NCBI RefSeq assembly: GCF_903819435.1
Contig: NZ_CAIJDP010000062.1
Span: 124,001 to 188,000 of the forward strand
Length of the DNA stretch: 64,000 nucleotides
Source: Flavobacterium salmonis
Lineage (GTDB): Bacteria; Bacteroidota; Bacteroidia; Flavobacteriales; Flavobacteriaceae
Direction of reading: 5' to 3'
The position numbers and the translations under genes were made by a program. Positions 63,226 through 64,000 of this stretch are shown in pieces (position 1 is the first letter of the stretch; every line of letters begins with the position of its first letter). The notes under the pieces are model-generated. The model had not been told where the DNA came from and did no database searches. It was given only the letters and a program-made list of their open reading frames with translations.

Positions 63226-64000
63226 AAAGCAGTTTTCTTTCTCTTTTTTTCTGCCTTTTGCTTGTCCTCTTCCTTCTTTTTTTCTAGCTCAGGACTGTAA
63301 GGTATACTTAAATCCATGGATTCAATTTTGTCCCAATTGGCATGCAGATCAATTTCTTCCTGATAATAAAAAACTTCCTCAGCATATCTTTTCTCCAAAT
63401 AATTACCAGGGTCATATCTTTTGTTGTTGTTATCATCATAAATTATTCGGACTGAATATACACTTGGTTCTAAAAGCAGAAAATCAAATTTAGTCTTGGA
63501 TTCAGAATAATCACTGGCTAACACAATATCCCCTTTTTTATTGGTTAGTTCAACAATAATCGGGAAACGTTTTACATTTTGTAAATTCAGCGTAAGATTT
63601 CCGTACTCTTCTATTTCACGTGTGTTCAGCTTATAGGATAAAGTATCATTAGATTTTTCATTAAGATCGGTTAAAGCACCTGGTAAAAACGTGAAATTAT
63701 ATTTTTGTGCGGGTTCTTTTTTAAAATCGAAATATAGTTTTTGTTCAAACTCATCATATTCTGTTGTATAAGGAACTGCAGTTGAATCTTTATTAACTAA
63801 TTGTATTTTGGACTTATCAAATTTGATAAGAGGAGTTGCAGTTTCAAGAGTAAATTTGTCTCTAAAATGTATCACACCATTTTGTAAAGCAGTAATATTC
63901 AGAGAGTCTTTTTTCTGGTTTTTGATTTTAAAATTAAACTTTTTCTCATAGTTATCTTTACTGATTTCAAGTGATAATGAATCTGCTTTTATTGGTTTGT
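63222..64000 (-). CDS. Ig-like domain surface protein (N-terminus outside window)
   Basis: About 259 C-terminal residues are visible. Beta-rich sequence with LVNKDSTAVPYTTEYDEFEQKLYFDFKKEPAQKYNFTFLPGALTD resembles a bacterial Ig-like (Big_5/SbsA-type) domain, followed by a transthyretin-like segment (LLLEPSVYSVRIIYDDNNNKRYDPGNYLEKRY) and a highly basic tail. Probably exported, but no signal peptide can be seen here. The first in-frame GTG at 63875 is internal; coding continues to the right edge. Confidence 0.75.
   Translation of the reverse strand, partial: KPIKADSLSLEISKDNYEKKFNFKIKNQKKDSLNITALQNGVIHFRDKFTLETATPLIKFDKSKIQLVNKDSTAVPYTTEYDEFEQKLYFDFKKEPAQKYNFTFLPGALTDLNEKSNDTLSYKLNTREIEEYGNLTLNLQNVKRFPIIVELTNKKGDIVLASDYSESKTKFDFLLLEPSVYSVRIIYDDNNNKRYDPGNYLEKRYAEEVFYYQEEIDLHANWDKIESMDLSIPYSPELEKKKEEDKQKAEKKRKKTAF

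Noticed and set aside
1..64000. tRNA, rRNA, CRISPR array, prophage or integrative element
   Set aside because: No cloverleaf with a GTTCGA-like arm, no regularly spaced direct repeats, and no integrase, capsid or conjugation genes were seen.

Overview
The window looks like chromosomal DNA of a Flavobacterium-like member of the Bacteroidota. The evidence is strong A+T richness, TAnnTTTG-type -7 promoter boxes instead of sigma70 boxes, few Shine-Dalgarno sequences, type IX secretion (T9SS) genes (a PorZ-like protein and a C-terminal sorting domain protein), an aerotolerance (Bat) operon, an OmpA protein with thrombospondin type 3 repeats, and the SdhC-SdhA-SdhB order. I found no tRNA, rRNA, CRISPR array or prophage. 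Family names come from reading motifs; no search was run.

Left part (1-20.4 kb): a truncated NUDIX gene of NrtR-like appearance; a LysR regulator divergent from a DJ-1/PfpI protein and a YqhD-like alcohol dehydrogenase (probable aldehyde detoxification); gpsA; the complete minus-strand operon moxR - DUF58 - 544-residue membrane protein - batA - batB - batC - batD - batE; an aldo/keto reductase, a short-chain dehydrogenase, an AlbA_2-type protein, a DUF3298-like lipoprotein, a cystathionine gamma-synthase-like enzyme and an outer-membrane barrel protein.

Middle part (20.4-42.8 kb): gdhA; a PorZ-like T9SS protein, an acyltransferase and recO; ileS (with an unusual insertion), a DksA-like protein without its zinc cysteines, and lspA; an AddA-like helicase-nuclease and its AddB-like partner, separated by kbl and an ompA gene; then an alpha/beta hydrolase, a small unknown gene and ferritin.

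Right part (42.8-64 kb) is the more plastic end. A C-terminal fragment of a second Xaa-Pro aminopeptidase is cut by an IS200-type element and lies 4.2 kb from the intact gene, with a large T9SS cargo protein in between. There follow several unknown genes, a frameshifted gene resembling a degenerate ABC ATPase, a GC-rich structured intergenic element, and a pair of tiny exported proteins. Core metabolism then resumes with an HMG-CoA synthase-like gene and sdhCAB, followed by a lipoprotein gene with an in-frame stop, an unknown exported protein between repeated terminators, an omega-amidase-like gene and a truncated surface protein.

The best leads for something undescribed are the GC-rich element at 50292-50377, the P-loop-less ABC-like family at 50471-51075, the insertion in the IleS editing domain, the small-protein pair at 52938-53564, and intergenic tracts built of short words and their reverse complements.
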